The translations under genes and the position numbers were made by a program. This document shows positions 16,054-26,939 of a DNA stretch of 64,000 bases, one piece after another. Position 1 is the stretch's first letter; every line of letters begins with the position of its first letter. The DNA comes from Pseudonocardia benzenivorans CB1190. Its GTDB lineage: Bacteria; Actinomycetota; Actinomycetes; Mycobacteriales; Pseudonocardiaceae. Under the pieces are notes generated by a model. The model saw only the letters and a program-made list of their open reading frames with translations, did no database searches and was not told the DNA's origin. Location of the stretch: positions 2,914,001-2,978,000 of the forward strand of contig NC_015312.1 in the NCBI RefSeq assembly GCF_000196675.2, read 5' to 3'.

Positions 16054-16770
16054 GTGCTGTACTGGTGGTCGAAGTTCGTGCTGCTCGGCCCGCTGATGCG
16101 CCTGCTGTGCCGGCCGACGATCGAGGGTCTGGAGAACATTCCCGAGAAGGGTGCGGCGATCCTCGCCAGCAACCACCTCGCCGTCGTGGACTCGTTCTTC
16201 CTGCCGCTGCTCGTCCCCCGGCGGATCACGTTCCTGGCCAAGCGCGAGTACTTCACCGCGCCGGGCGTCGTCGGCTTCCTGAAGAAGCAGTTCTTCACCG
16301 GCGTCGGGCAGGTGCCGGTCGACCGCTCCGGCGGGTCCGCGGCCCAGGACGCGATGGACACCGCGGTGCGGCTGCTGCGCGAGGGCAAGTTGCTCGGCAT
16401 CTACCCGGAGGGCACCCGCTCGCCCGACGGACGGCTCTACAAGGGCAAGACCGGCGTCGCGCGGATGGCACTGCAGGCGGGGGTGCCCGTCGTCCCGGTC
16501 GCGATGATCGGCACCGACAAGGTCAACCCGATCGGGTCGCGGATCTGGAAGCCGCATCCCGTGCACATCAGGGTGGGCGAGCCGCTGGACTTCTCGCGCT
16601 ACGCGGGCATGGCCGGCGACCGGTTCATCGAGCGCTCGATGACCGACGAGATCATGTACTCGCTCATGGAGCTGTCCGGGCAGACCTACGTCGACCTCTA
16701 TGCGGCGTCGGTCAAGGAGAAGGCGGCCGCCGCGACGGCCGACCGCGTGCCCGGCACCAGGGCCGGCTGA
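16054..16770 (+). CDS. 1-acyl-glycerol-3-phosphate acyltransferase (PlsC family)
   Basis: Transfers acyl groups in phospholipid synthesis at the membrane. The 238-residue protein has the four acyltransferase blocks: SNHLAVVDSFFLP (NHxxxxD, block I), GQVPVDRSGGSAA (II), GIYPEGTRSPDG (III) and GVPVVPVAMIGT (IV). GTG 16054 is chosen from its ribosome-binding site; the in-frame GTG at 16021 abuts the -10 box. It matches Rv2182c and is followed 13 nt later by a GNAT-like gene. Confidence 0.92.
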   Translation: MLYWWSKFVLLGPLMRLLCRPTIEGLENIPEKGAAILASNHLAVVDSFFLPLLVPRRITFLAKREYFTAPGVVGFLKKQFFTGVGQVPVDRSGGSAAQDAMDTAVRLLREGKLLGIYPEGTRSPDGRLYKGKTGVARMALQAGVPVVPVAMIGTDKVNPIGSRIWKPHPVHIRVGEPLDFSRYAGMAGDRFIERSMTDEIMYSLMELSGQTYVDLYAASVKEKAAAATADRVPGTRAG

Positions 16771-16783
16771 GGACGCGGCCGCC

Positions 16784-17806
16784 GTGCACGGCCCTGCTGC
16801 CGACGAGATCGTCTTCCGGTTGCTGCGGCCCGAGGAGGGCGGCGTCCTCGTCTCGCTGATCGAGACCGTCTACGGCGACAGCTACGACGTCCGGTGGGTC
16901 TACGACGTCGACGAGGTGTGCGCGCGCCTCGCCGACGGCCGCTACGTGTCGGTCGTCGCCGAGACACGGGCCGGCGAGCTGTTGTGCCACATGGGGATGA
17001 GCCTCTCGGCGGCCGGCGACGTCGTGGCGCACAGCGGGCAGGCGGTGACGCTGCCCGCCGCGCGCGGCCGGCACGTGTTCACCCGCACCAAGCGCTTCCT
17101 GTCCGACTGGGCGCGCGAGCGCGGCCTGTGCGGGATGTACGCCGAGGTCACCGCCGTCCACCCGTACAGCCAGAAGGCCGACCTCGCCGCCGGCGCGCAC
17201 GAGACCGGTTTCCTGCTCGGCTGGATCCCGGCGAGCGTCAGCAACGACGCGGCCCTCGACCGGCGGCGACGGCGGCGCTCGGCCGCGTTCTTCTACACCA
17301 AGCTCGCCGACGGCACCCCGCGCAGCGTGTACGCCCCGGAGCGGCACCTGCCGGTCGTCGCCCGCACCCTGCAGGTGTGCGACCTGCGCGGCGCCCCGGC
17401 CCGCCCGCCCGCCGACGCCGCGTTGCCCGCCAGGAGCGTGCTGCACGTCGACGTCGACCGGGACCACGCGATCGGGCTCGTCACCGTGACCGCGCCGGGG
17501 GCCGACCTCGCCGACGTGGTGCGCGCCGAGCGGCACCACCTGTTCCGCCGCGGGGGCGCCGACGCGGTCTACCTCGACCTGCCGCTCGACGACCCCGCGA
17601 CCGCCCTCGTCGCCGACCACCTCGAGGAGCTCGGGGTCTCCTACGCGGGGATCTTCCCCAACCACCGGGCCGACGGCGACGTCCTGCGCATGCAGTCGCT
17701 GCACCGGGTCCGGGTCACCGCGGACGACGTCGTCGTCGCCTCCGACCACGGGCGCGACCTGTTGGACTACGTGCTCGGCGACCTGCCGGCGGGATCGCGC
17801 GGCTGA
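16784..17806 (+). CDS. GNAT-like acyltransferase, tandem domain
   Basis: A 340-residue protein. The N-terminal half has a GNAT-like pattern: FRLLRPEEGGVLVSLIETVYGD, YVSVVAETRAGELLCHMGMSL, then the acetyl-CoA loop region GQAVTLPAARGRHVFTRTKRFLSDWARERGL and GMYAEVTAVHPYSQKA. After a basic stretch ([19 protein letters not shown]), a second domain may be a degenerate GNAT. Such proteins can be fused to anti-sigma kinase domains elsewhere; none is present here. GTG 16784 has GAGGA 10 nt upstream, overlapping the plsC stop, so the pair is likely one operon. Substrate is unknown. Confidence 0.72.
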   Translation: MHGPAADEIVFRLLRPEEGGVLVSLIETVYGDSYDVRWVYDVDEVCARLADGRYVSVVAETRAGELLCHMGMSLSAAGDVVAHSGQAVTLPAARGRHVFTRTKRFLSDWARERGLCGMYAEVTAVHPYSQKADLAAGAHETGFLLGWIPASVSNDAALDRRRRRRSAAFFYTKLADGTPRSVYAPERHLPVVARTLQVCDLRGAPARPPADAALPARSVLHVDVDRDHAIGLVTVTAPGADLADVVRAERHHLFRRGGADAVYLDLPLDDPATALVADHLEELGVSYAGIFPNHRADGDVLRMQSLHRVRVTADDVVVASDHGRDLLDYVLGDLPAGSRG

Positions 17807-17943
17807 CCCGGCCCGGCCGTGCCCGCGCCGCCCGCCCGGGGTGCGACGACGGCCGACGGCCGACGGGCGCGCGGGTCGCGCGCATCCTCGCGCGTGGCCG
17901 GGGATGTGCGACGCCGTGCGACGCGGTGCCGACGGGCGGTCCG

Positions 17944-17949
17944 TAGGCT
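17944..17949 (+). promoter_or_regulatory. -10 box of the RNase AS gene
   Basis: TAGGCT within the word CCGTAGGCT, about 120 nt before the ATG at 18071. No -35 is clear. Confidence 0.4.
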
Positions 17950-18070
17950 CGGCTGCGGCCCGCAGGCCGTCGCCCGGTGCGGTCGGCGTCGCGGGCCGCC
18001 CGGTCCGCCGCTGCGACCCGGGTGCGTACCGCAGGGCGTACACGCGCCCGGCCTGCAGGAACGGAACGGA

Positions 18071-18559
18071 ATGCGGTTCTTCTACGACTGCGAGTTCATC
18101 GAGGACGGCACCACGATCGACCTGGTCTCGATCGGCGTCGTCGGTGAGGACGGACGTGAGTTCTACGCCGTCTCGACGGAGTTCGACCCCGGCCGCGCGG
18201 GTGCCTGGGTCCGGGCGAACGTGCTGCCGAAGCTGCCGTCGCCCGCCGACCCGGCCTGGCGTTCACGGGCGGCGATCCGGACCGACCTGCTCGCCTTCCT
18301 GACCGGCGCCCCCGGCGACGTCGAGCTCTGGGCGTGGATCGCGGCCTACGACCACGTCGTGCTGTGCCAGCTGTGGGGAGCGATGCCTGCGCTGCCGCGG
18401 GCCCTGCCCCGGTTCACCCGCGAGCTGCGGCAACGCTGGGAGGACGCCGGGCGGCCGCCGCTGCCGCCCCCGTCGTCGGACGCGCACGACGCGCTCGCCG
18501 ACGCCCGGCTCAACCTGCGTCGCTGGGAGGCGATCGAAGCGGCGGTCGCGGCCCGCTGA
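18071..18559 (+). CDS. 3'-5' exoribonuclease, polyadenylate-specific (RNase AS type)
   Basis: A 162-residue DEDDh exoribonuclease like Rv2179c, which trims adenylate-containing RNA 3' ends. FYDCEFIEDG carries the first Asp and Glu (residues 6 and 8), WAWIAAYDHVV has the second Asp, and DAHDALADARLNLRRW gives the His and last Asp. ATG 18071 follows an AGGAACGGA stretch. It is convergent with the GPGG protein gene. Confidence 0.92.
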   Translation: MRFFYDCEFIEDGTTIDLVSIGVVGEDGREFYAVSTEFDPGRAGAWVRANVLPKLPSPADPAWRSRAAIRTDLLAFLTGAPGDVELWAWIAAYDHVVLCQLWGAMPALPRALPRFTRELRQRWEDAGRPPLPPPSSDAHDALADARLNLRRWEAIEAAVAAR

Positions 18560-18617
18560 GCTGCGGGTCCGCCACCGCCGTGCCGTGGCTGTCGTCGGGG
18601 CGTGCGTCGGGGGAGGG

Positions 18618-18761
18618 TCAGGTGAAGATGCTCACCCCGCCGGGGCCCACGAGCAGCCCGACGATGATGAGGACGATGCCCCACAGCAGCTGGCGGCGCA
18701 CGATCGCGACGATGCCCGCGACGACCAGGACGACGGCGAGGATCCACAGGAGAGTTGCCAT
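18618..18761 (-). CDS. GPGG-motif small membrane protein
   Basis: A 47-residue protein with two hydrophobic helices (LLWILAVVLVVAGIVAIV and LLWGIVLIIVGLLVGPGG) and the GPGG motif near its C-terminus, which defines a known actinobacterial family of unknown function. The start ATG is at 18761; no clear ribosome-binding site was seen. Confidence 0.85.
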   Translation of the reverse strand: MATLLWILAVVLVVAGIVAIVRRQLLWGIVLIIVGLLVGPGGVSIFT

Positions 18762-18906
18762 GCGGGGGGAGTACACACGGCGTCCGATGTGGAATCGGTC
18801 CGTCCGGGTGACGACGGCGCCCGGACGGAGCAGCCGAACCCCCGGCGGTGTCCGGCCGAACGGTCGCCTGCGAGGGGTCGGGCCGCGCGCCGTCGCCCTT
18901 CCGTGA

Positions 18907-20313
<1,407 letters not shown>

Positions 20314-20344
20314 GCTCGCGCCACGGCCGCCGCTCACGACCGGG

Positions 20345-22102
20345 TCAGAAGACCGTCAGGGTGATCGTGGCGCCCCGCGTCGCGGTCTCCCCGGCGTCGG
20401 GGTCCTGACGGACGACGCGGCCGTTGTCGCGGCCGCCGAACGGGAAGTCGGACTCGACCTCGACGGCGAAACCCGCGTCGCGCAGCGTCTGCTGGGCCTC
20501 CCGGAGCCGGTCGCCGACGACGTAGGGCACCTCGACCTGCTTGGGCTGGGCCCCCTTGCTGAGCACGAGTGTCACCGGCGCGCCGATGGCCAGCGGCGAC
20601 CCCGCGGCCGGGTTGGTCCGGACGACGGCGCCCTGCGGCACGGTCTCGCTGAACTCCGTCGCCGTCACCGACTGCACCGGTGTCAGCTCGGCATCGCGGA
20701 TCTGTTGCTCGGCGGCCGCGACCGCCGCGCCGGGCGCGACGGCCGGCACGACCGGTCTGCCGGTCGACACCGTGAGCCGGACCTCGCTGCCGCGCAGCAG
20801 CCGGGACTGCGGCGCGGGCTCGGCCGCGGCGACGACGTCGTCGGCGACGGTGTCGTGATGGGCCTCGGTGACGGTCACGACGAGGTCGGAGTCGGCCAGC
20901 AGCTTCTCCGCGGCCGGACGGTCGAGCCCGACGACCGACGGCATCGCCGTCCAGCGGCCCGTCCCCAGCCACCACGCGGCGCCCGCGACGACCGCGCCCA
21001 GCAGCAGCACCACGACGATCCACAGCGCGAGCAGCCGGCGGCTGCGGCGCCGGGCGACGCGGTGGTCGGGCATCCCGCGGTCGGCGGGGGCGGCGACGGC
21101 GGTGGGCGCGTCGTCGTCGGCGCCGGGCGGGCGCTCCATCGTGCGGGTGCCGCCCGGACCGGGGGCCGCGGCCACCGCGGCGGCGTGCCGGCCCGCGGGG
21201 ACCGTCGCCTGTTCCTCGACGGGACGCACCGGCGGCCGCGGCGGCGCCACGCGCGGGACGGCGAGCTGGTCGCGGACCCGGCGCAGGGCGGCCAGGAACG
21301 CCGCGGCGTCGGCCGGGCGGGCCGCGGGGTCGCGCCGGGTGGCGGCGAGGACGACCTCGTCGAGCTCAGGGGGGACCTCCGTGGCCACCAGCGACGGCGG
21401 CGGGACGTCCTCGTTGAGGTGGCGCATCGCGACCGAGATCGGCGTGTCGCCGACGTAGGGCGGTGCCCCCGTGAGCAGCTCGTAGAGCATGATCCCGGCG
21501 GCGTAGACGTCGCTGCGCGCATCGGCGGCGCCGCTGGCGACCTGCTCGGGGGAGAGGTAGGCGAGCGTGCCCATGATCATCCCGACGTGGCTCGCGCCGG
21601 CCTGCGCCGCGGCCGTGACCAGCCCGAAGTCGGCGACCTTGACCTCGCCGGCATCGGAGAGCAGGACGTTCTCCGGCTTGACGTCGCGGTGCACCATGCC
21701 CTGCCGGTGTGCCTCCGCCAGGCCCGCGAGCACCGGCTCCATCACCGCGAGTGCCGCCGGGACGCCGACGGCCCCGCGGGCGCGCAGCACGTCGCGCAGC
21801 GTGCCGCCCTCGACGAGCTCCATCACAAGGAAGAGCGCCCCGTCGGGGGCGTCGCCCTGGTCGTGCACGTCGACGACGGCCGGGTGGTCGATCCGGGCGG
21901 CCAGCCGTGCCTCGCGCTCGAAGCGGACCCGGAACGCCGGGTCGGCCGCCATGGCGGGATCGAGGACCTTGATGGCCACCGGGCGGTCGAGCCGGGTGTC
22001 GAGGCCGCGGTACACGGTGGACATCCCGCCGCGGGCGATCACCGGACCGACGCGGTAGCGCGCGTCGAGCAGCGCACCAGCGGAACCGGTCGGGGCGTTC
22101 AC
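20345..22102 (-). CDS. pknL: Ser/Thr protein kinase PknL with three PASTA domains
   Basis: A membrane-spanning Hanks-type kinase of 585 residues. The kinase domain (about 12-280) has GGMSTVYRG, the ATP Lys in [17 protein letters not shown] (catalytic loop) and DFGLV. A Pro/Ala linker leads to a TM helix ([23 protein letters not shown]). Three extracellular PASTA repeats follow, starting [34 protein letters not shown] and [18 protein letters not shown]; these usually sense muropeptides or lipid II. M. tuberculosis PknL lacks PASTA domains, whereas other actinobacterial PknL proteins have them. The leaderless GTG is at 22102. It is divergent from its likely substrate gene. Confidence 0.94.
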   Translation of the reverse strand: MNAPTGSAGALLDARYRVGPVIARGGMSTVYRGLDTRLDRPVAIKVLDPAMAADPAFRVRFEREARLAARIDHPAVVDVHDQGDAPDGALFLVMELVEGGTLRDVLRARGAVGVPAALAVMEPVLAGLAEAHRQGMVHRDVKPENVLLSDAGEVKVADFGLVTAAAQAGASHVGMIMGTLAYLSPEQVASGAADARSDVYAAGIMLYELLTGAPPYVGDTPISVAMRHLNEDVPPPSLVATEVPPELDEVVLAATRRDPAARPADAAAFLAALRRVRDQLAVPRVAPPRPPVRPVEEQATVPAGRHAAAVAAAPGPGGTRTMERPPGADDDAPTAVAAPADRGMPDHRVARRRSRRLLALWIVVVLLLGAVVAGAAWWLGTGRWTAMPSVVGLDRPAAEKLLADSDLVVTVTEAHHDTVADDVVAAAEPAPQSRLLRGSEVRLTVSTGRPVVPAVAPGAAVAAAEQQIRDAELTPVQSVTATEFSETVPQGAVVRTNPAAGSPLAIGAPVTLVLSKGAQPKQVEVPYVVGDRLREAQQTLRDAGFAVEVESDFPFGGRDNGRVVRQDPDAGETATRGATITLTVF

Positions 22103-22108
22103 CCCCCG

Positions 22109-22114
22109 ACGGTA
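22109..22114 (-). promoter_or_regulatory. TANNNT -10 box, leaderless start of pknL
   Basis: The minus strand reads TACCGT, ending 6 nt before the GTG at 22102. Confidence 0.6.
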
Positions 22115-22240
22115 CCGTCCGTCCGGAGGCTGCCCGTCACGGCCGGTGCTGTGGCATGGTGTGGCGCTGTGAGTGAGCGCCAGCGAGCGAACCGTGGACA
22201 CAGTGTGCCCGCGAAGCGTCGGCCGAGCCCTGCGAGGCCG

Positions 22241-22246
22241 TACGGT
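22241..22246 (+). promoter_or_regulatory. TANNNT -10 box, leaderless start of Rv2175c-like gene
   Basis: TACGGT ends 7 nt before the GTG at 22254; other in-frame GTG codons overlap the box itself. Confidence 0.55.
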
Positions 22247-22253
22247 GAGTGAG

Positions 22254-22610
22254 GTGTCGGGCACCCCTGCGGTGCTCTCCGACGACGTCGAGACCATGCC
22301 GGTCCCCGATGTCGCCCAACTGCTGTCCGTCCCCGTGACCCGCGTGCACCAGCTCGTGCGCGACGGGCACCTGCTGTCCCTGCGTCGCGACGGGGTCACC
22401 GTCGTGCCGGCCGACTTCCTGGCGGACGGGGCCGTCGTGAAAGGACTGAGCGGCACGATCACCGTGCTGCGCGACGGCGGCTACGCCGACCCCGACATCC
22501 TGCGCTGGCTCTTCGCCGACGACGAGTCGCTACCGGGCACCCCGGTGGCCGCCCTCAAGGAGGGGCGCCACAAGGAGGTCAAGCGCCGGGCCCAGGCGAT
22601 GGCGTTCTGA
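22254..22610 (+). CDS. Rv2175c-like DNA-binding regulatory protein
   Basis: A 118-residue protein with an N-terminal winged helix-turn-helix of the MerR/excisionase type ([34 protein letters not shown]) and a C-terminal domain typical of Rv2175c ([30 protein letters not shown]). The M. tuberculosis homologue is a PknL substrate whose DNA binding is blocked by phosphorylation of an N-terminal Thr. Here the short N-terminus ([15 protein letters not shown]) still contains two Thr. Divergent pairing with pknL supports the same circuit. Its 3' end overlaps crtB by 32 bp. Confidence 0.88.
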   Translation: MSGTPAVLSDDVETMPVPDVAQLLSVPVTRVHQLVRDGHLLSLRRDGVTVVPADFLADGAVVKGLSGTITVLRDGGYADPDILRWLFADDESLPGTPVAALKEGRHKEVKRRAQAMAF

Positions 22611-23589
22611 GGGTCGTCCGGGGCTCCGCCGCCCCGACGCGGGCCAGGCCCGCCCGGAGCAGTCCCGGCCCCGCGACGGCGATGCGCCGGGCGGTGGGAA
22701 CCCGGACCCGGCGGTGCAGCACGGCGTCGTAGTCGGCGTCGGCGATCCGGTCGAGGATCCCGCCGTAGAGCGCCGCCGCGCACTCGATGCAGGCCCGGGA
22801 GACCGGCTCCAGCATCGGGATGCCTGGCGCCGCGCGCCGGTAGACGCCACGGGTGCGGGCCACGAGGTGCGCCAGCGCGGCGCGGACGCGGGGGTCGCGG
22901 GCGCGCCGGCGTCGGCACCACAGGAGCAGGTCACGGTCGACGCCGTGTGCGGCCAGCTCGTCGGCGGGCAGGTACACGCGGCCGCGGTCGAGGTCGTCGC
23001 CGACGTCGCGCAGGAAGTTCGTGAGCTGGAAGGCCACCCCGAGGGCGGCGGCGTGCGGTTCGGCCTGCGCCCGGTCGGTCACGGTGCCCAGCACGGGCAG
23101 CATCTGCAGACCGATGACCGCCGCCGAGCCGTGCATGTACCGGGCCAGGTCGGCGTAGCGGGCGTAGCCGGTGACGTGGGTGTCCATCCGCATCGACGCG
23201 ATGAAGTCGGCGAAGTGCCGGTGCTCGATGTCGTGGCGGCGGGCGGTGTCGGCGACGGCCGCGAGCACCGCGGCGCGCGCGTCGCCCGGAGGGGTCGGCG
23301 CGTCCCCGCCCAGCGCGGCGGCCAGGTCGTCCGCCAGTGCGTCGAGCGCGGCGGCGCGCTCGGCGGCGGGACGGCCGTCGGAGAGGTCGTCGACGATCTC
23401 GTCGGCGTAGCGGGCGAAGCCGTAGAGGGCGTGGACCGCGGGTCGGCGGCGCGCGGGCAGGAGCCGGGTGGCCAGGAAGTAGGTGCGACCGTGGCGGGCG
23501 TTGAGCTCCCGGCAGGCGGCGTAGGCCGTCCGCAGACCGGGATCGGTGATCCCGGCCGCGTCGAGCTCAGCCCTGCCGCTGCCCGGCAC
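22579..23589 (-). CDS. crtB: Phytoene/squalene synthase family protein
   Basis: Joins two geranylgeranyl diphosphates head-to-head to make phytoene. The 336-residue protein has the first aspartate motif in YADEIVDDL, the second in [17 protein letters not shown], and conserved [30 protein letters not shown] 23589 overlaps the end of mptA by 23 bp, indicating coupling. It overlaps the Rv2175c-like gene antisense at the 3' end. It is the last gene of the minus-strand operon idsA-crtI-mptA-crtB. Confidence 0.9.
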   Translation of the reverse strand: MPGSGRAELDAAGITDPGLRTAYAACRELNARHGRTYFLATRLLPARRRPAVHALYGFARYADEIVDDLSDGRPAAERAAALDALADDLAAALGGDAPTPPGDARAAVLAAVADTARRHDIEHRHFADFIASMRMDTHVTGYARYADLARYMHGSAAVIGLQMLPVLGTVTDRAQAEPHAAALGVAFQLTNFLRDVGDDLDRGRVYLPADELAAHGVDRDLLLWCRRRRARDPRVRAALAHLVARTRGVYRRAAPGIPMLEPVSRACIECAAALYGGILDRIADADYDAVLHRRVRVPTARRIAVAGPGLLRAGLARVGAAEPRTTLRTPSPGPGA

Positions 23590-25324
23590 CGGCAGCCGTC
23601 AGCGCGTCGTCCGCGGACGTGGTGGACGTCCCGGCGGCCGGGTCCTTCCGGCGTCGCAGCCGCAGCGGGTCGGGGTGCAGCAGCGACCACGCGGCCAGCC
23701 CGCAGACCAGCGCGCACCCGGCCAGGTAGCCCCAGTTGTAGAGCGCGGCCTCACCGTTGGGGTAGTAGACGATCACCAGCCACAGCGAGACGAAGACCAG
23801 CCACGACAGCGCCTTGGGCGTCCACGCCGTCATCGCGAGCAGCGCGATGCCCCAGCTGAGGTACCACGGCAGCGTCGCGGGGGACAGGACCGCCACCGCG
23901 AGCAGCACGATGCCGGCGCGGCGCAGTGCGTCGGGCCCGCCGTCGCGTGCGGCGAGCCACTGCTTGACCCCGATCCACAGCAGCAGCAGGCCGCCGACGA
24001 TCCGCGCGACGTTGATGAACGGCTGCTTGGGCAGGTTGAAGACCAGGTTGAGGACCCAGTGCACGAGCTCGCCCGCGCCCGTCGGCAGCGACAGCCAGTT
24101 CACGATCATCGACGGCGCGCTGAGCGCGGGCAGCCAGCCCAGGTTCACCTGGGCCGCGACCGTGATGAGCGCGAACGTCACGGCGAACACGCCGACGCCG
24201 GCCGCGGTGGCCTTGAGGATCCGGACCGTGCGCGACGGACCGGACATCTGGGCGGCCCACACCAGCACCACGAACGGCAGCGCGACCGCCGCGCTCGCCT
24301 TGACCGCCATCGCCGCGGTGACGAGCACGATCGCGATCACCGGCCTGCCGCGCAGCGCGTAGAGCGCGCCGACGGCGAGCAGCCCCATTACCAGCAGGTC
24401 GTTGTGGCCACCACCGACCATGTGCACGATCATGACCGGGTTGGCGACCGCGACCCACAGCGCGACGGGGATCCGCCCGCCCATCCGCCGGGTCAGCTCG
24501 GGAAGGGCCCACACCAGCAGCACGAGCCCGATGCACAGGACCAGCCGCATCAGGATGACGCCCGCGATGACGTTGCCGCCGACCGCGGCAGCGGTGCCCT
24601 TGGCCAGCAGGATGAACAGCGGGCCGTACGGGGCCGGGGTGTCCTGCCAGAAGTAGTGGACGTTGTCGGTGAAGACGCCCGGCATCACCTCGGGGCCGAC
24701 CGCGTACGGGTCGAACCCGTGCAGCGGCAGCGCGCCCTGCGCGAGATAGCTGAAGACGTCCCGGGTGAACAGCGGCGGCGTCACCAGCATCGGGACCAGC
24801 CACACCGCGGCCGTCGTGAGCACCGCGCGGCCGCCGACGCGGCCCGCGATCACCTCGCGGCCCAGCTGCACCCACGCCCACGCCAGCAGCGCGACGCCGA
24901 TGTAGACCAGCGCCGTCGCGAGCTCCGAGCCGTGGCCGTAGCGCCAGAAGCCGATGGGGCTGTTGGTCAGCCACGGGTCGCGGACCAGGACACCGCCCGC
25001 GCCGAAGCCGCCGACGAGCATCAGCAGCGACGCGCCGAGGCCCAGGAGCAGGGGCCTGCGGGGCGGGCTGCCGAACCGGGCCCAGCGGGGCGCGGGCGCC
25101 CCGTCGTGACCGTCCGGTGCCACCACGGCCGTCACCGGCGACGTCGACACCGGACCGGTGGCCGCCCCGCCGGTCGACGCCGCCTCGCCGGCAGGCGCCG
25201 CCGAGGGCGCCGAGGACGGGGCCGCGGACGACACGGTGGACGACACCGGGTCCGGTGCCGTCGGCTCGGGGGACGCCGGTCGCGGGACCGGGGTCGAGGG
25301 CTGCGCGGTCATGTCGGCGCCCAT
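23567..25324 (-). CDS. mptA: Polyprenol-phosphate-mannose alpha-1,6-mannosyltransferase (MptA type)
   Basis: Extends the alpha-1,6-mannan backbone of lipomannan at the outer face of the membrane using polyprenyl-phosphate mannose. The 585-residue GT-C protein has a disordered Ser/Ala/Pro N-terminus (about 1-85) and many TM helices. The extracytoplasmic loops include the acidic [16 protein letters not shown] with the likely catalytic Asp, and [14 protein letters not shown] 25324 is used; a second ATG lies 12 bp downstream. As in M. tuberculosis it adjoins a polyprenyl synthase, but here it is enclosed by crtI and crtB. Confidence 0.9.
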   Translation of the reverse strand: MGADMTAQPSTPVPRPASPEPTAPDPVSSTVSSAAPSSAPSAAPAGEAASTGGAATGPVSTSPVTAVVAPDGHDGAPAPRWARFGSPPRRPLLLGLGASLLMLVGGFGAGGVLVRDPWLTNSPIGFWRYGHGSELATALVYIGVALLAWAWVQLGREVIAGRVGGRAVLTTAAVWLVPMLVTPPLFTRDVFSYLAQGALPLHGFDPYAVGPEVMPGVFTDNVHYFWQDTPAPYGPLFILLAKGTAAAVGGNVIAGVILMRLVLCIGLVLLVWALPELTRRMGGRIPVALWVAVANPVMIVHMVGGGHNDLLVMGLLAVGALYALRGRPVIAIVLVTAAMAVKASAAVALPFVVLVWAAQMSGPSRTVRILKATAAGVGVFAVTFALITVAAQVNLGWLPALSAPSMIVNWLSLPTGAGELVHWVLNLVFNLPKQPFINVARIVGGLLLLWIGVKQWLAARDGGPDALRRAGIVLLAVAVLSPATLPWYLSWGIALLAMTAWTPKALSWLVFVSLWLVIVYYPNGEAALYNWGYLAGCALVCGLAAWSLLHPDPLRLRRRKDPAAGTSTTSADDALTAAGAGQRQG

Positions 25325-25340
25325 GCTCGCACGGAGAGTG

Positions 25341-26939
25341 TCAAGACCTCGTCGGGACCCTGCGGTGCGGCGCGGACCCGTCGCCGGTGTGCCGACGAAC
25401 GGTCGCCCGCCGACGTCGTGCGGACCCGCCGGTGATCCGCTCGGCGGCGAGCCGCCCCGACACGACGACGGGCGGTATCCCGACGCCGGGCGTCGTGCCG
25501 CAGCCCGCGAGCACGACGTTCTCCAGCCCGCGCACCAGGTTGCGCGGCCGGAACGGCCCGGTCTGGGCGAGCGTGTGCGCGAGCGAGAACGGCGTCCCGG
25601 CGCCCAGACCCTGCCCGGCCCAGTCGGCGGGTGTGACGGACCGGGAGATCTCGACGTCCGCGTCGAGCCCGTCGAACCCGCGGCCGGCGAGGACCGACAG
25701 CAGCTCGTCGCGGTAGGCGGGCCCGACCCGCGCCCAGTCGATCGACGACCGGGCCGTGTTCGGGCACGGCGCCAGCACGAACAGCAGGTCCCGCCCGTCC
25801 GGGGCGAGCGTCGGGTCGGTCGCGGTCGGGCGCGTCACCAGCAGCGACGGGTCGCTCATGAGCCGCCCGTCCTCGATCAGCTCGGTGAACGTCCGCTCCC
25901 AGGCCGCGCCGAAGGAGATCGTGTGGTGTGCGAGCTCGGGACGGGTGCGGCGCAGCCCCGCGTGCAGCACGACCGCGCTCGGCGACCAGCGCAGCGGCAC
26001 CGGGCGGCGCGGCACGCGGCCGACGAGCGCGTGGACGACCGGGAGGTCCGGGGTGAGCACGACGGCGTCGCACGGCAGCCGCGCGGCGTCGGCGCCGCCC
26101 GTCCCGGCGGAGCCGCGGTGCCGGACGGCGTCCACCCGTCCGCTGCGCCGGTCCAGACCGGTGACGGTGCGGCCGTAGTGGACGACCCCGCCCGCGGCGA
26201 CGACGGCGTCGGCCAGCGCGGCGCCGATCGCCCGCATGCCCCCGCGCGGGAAGAACACCCCTGCGACGGTGTCCATGTAGGCGATGACGCCGTACGCGCC
26301 GAGCGCCCGCTGCGGCGCGACCCCGGCATAGAGCGACTGGAAGGAGAACACCCGCTGCAGCCGCTCGTCGGCGACGCGCCGGGCGACCTGTGGGCCGAGC
26401 CGGCCGAACCCGCCCGCGGCCACGAGCCGCGCGAGGTCGGGGACGAGCAGGTCGAGCGGCGAGTCCAGGTTCGCCCCGATGAACCGGTCCATCTCCGCGC
26501 GGTACAGCCGGGTGAGCCAGGCCCGCAGGTCGCGGTACCCGGCGGCCGCGGCCGGGCCGCAGGTGCGCCGCACCTCGGCCTCCATCGCGTCGGCATCGGT
26601 GTGCACGTCGATCGTCGAGCCGTCGGCGAAGCGGGCGCGGTAGGCGGGGTCGAGCGCGACGAGGTCGAGCCGGTCGGCCAGCCGGTCGCCGACGGCGGCG
26701 AACGCGTCGTCGAGCAGGTCGGGCATGGTGAGCACGGTCGGGCCGGTGTCGACGCGGAACGTCCCCGACGGGCCGTCCAGGTCCAGCGCACCGGCGCGGC
26801 CGCCCGGGCCGTCGGCGCGTTCCAGGACGGTCACCGCGCGGCCGGCACCGAGCAGGTGCAGCGCGGCGCACAGCCCGGAGAACCCGGCGCCGACCACGAC
26901 GACGTGATCGGTGCGGCCGGGGACGGTCCGCGGGCTCAC
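25341..26939 (-). CDS. crtI: Phytoene desaturase-type FAD oxidoreductase
   Basis: Introduces double bonds into phytoene. The 532-residue flavoprotein has the dinucleotide-binding start VVVVGAGFSGLCAALHLLGAG with downstream VLERADGPGGRAG, a central substrate domain, and the C-terminal FAD motif NVVLAGCGTTPGVGIPPVVVSGRLAAERI (split across the end of the protein). GTG 26939 overlaps the stop of the polyprenyl synthase (GTGA), and 16 bp separate its stop from mptA. Confidence 0.9.
   Translation of the reverse strand: MSPRTVPGRTDHVVVVGAGFSGLCAALHLLGAGRAVTVLERADGPGGRAGALDLDGPSGTFRVDTGPTVLTMPDLLDDAFAAVGDRLADRLDLVALDPAYRARFADGSTIDVHTDADAMEAEVRRTCGPAAAAGYRDLRAWLTRLYRAEMDRFIGANLDSPLDLLVPDLARLVAAGGFGRLGPQVARRVADERLQRVFSFQSLYAGVAPQRALGAYGVIAYMDTVAGVFFPRGGMRAIGAALADAVVAAGGVVHYGRTVTGLDRRSGRVDAVRHRGSAGTGGADAARLPCDAVVLTPDLPVVHALVGRVPRRPVPLRWSPSAVVLHAGLRRTRPELAHHTISFGAAWERTFTELIEDGRLMSDPSLLVTRPTATDPTLAPDGRDLLFVLAPCPNTARSSIDWARVGPAYRDELLSVLAGRGFDGLDADVEISRSVTPADWAGQGLGAGTPFSLAHTLAQTGPFRPRNLVRGLENVVLAGCGTTPGVGIPPVVVSGRLAAERITGGSARRRRATVRRHTGDGSAPHRRVPTRS

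Noticed and set aside
25325..25345. TTGACA-like -35 promoter for mptA
   Set aside because: The minus-strand TTGACA has no -10 at 16-18 bp, and the gene is 16 bp behind crtI in the same operon.
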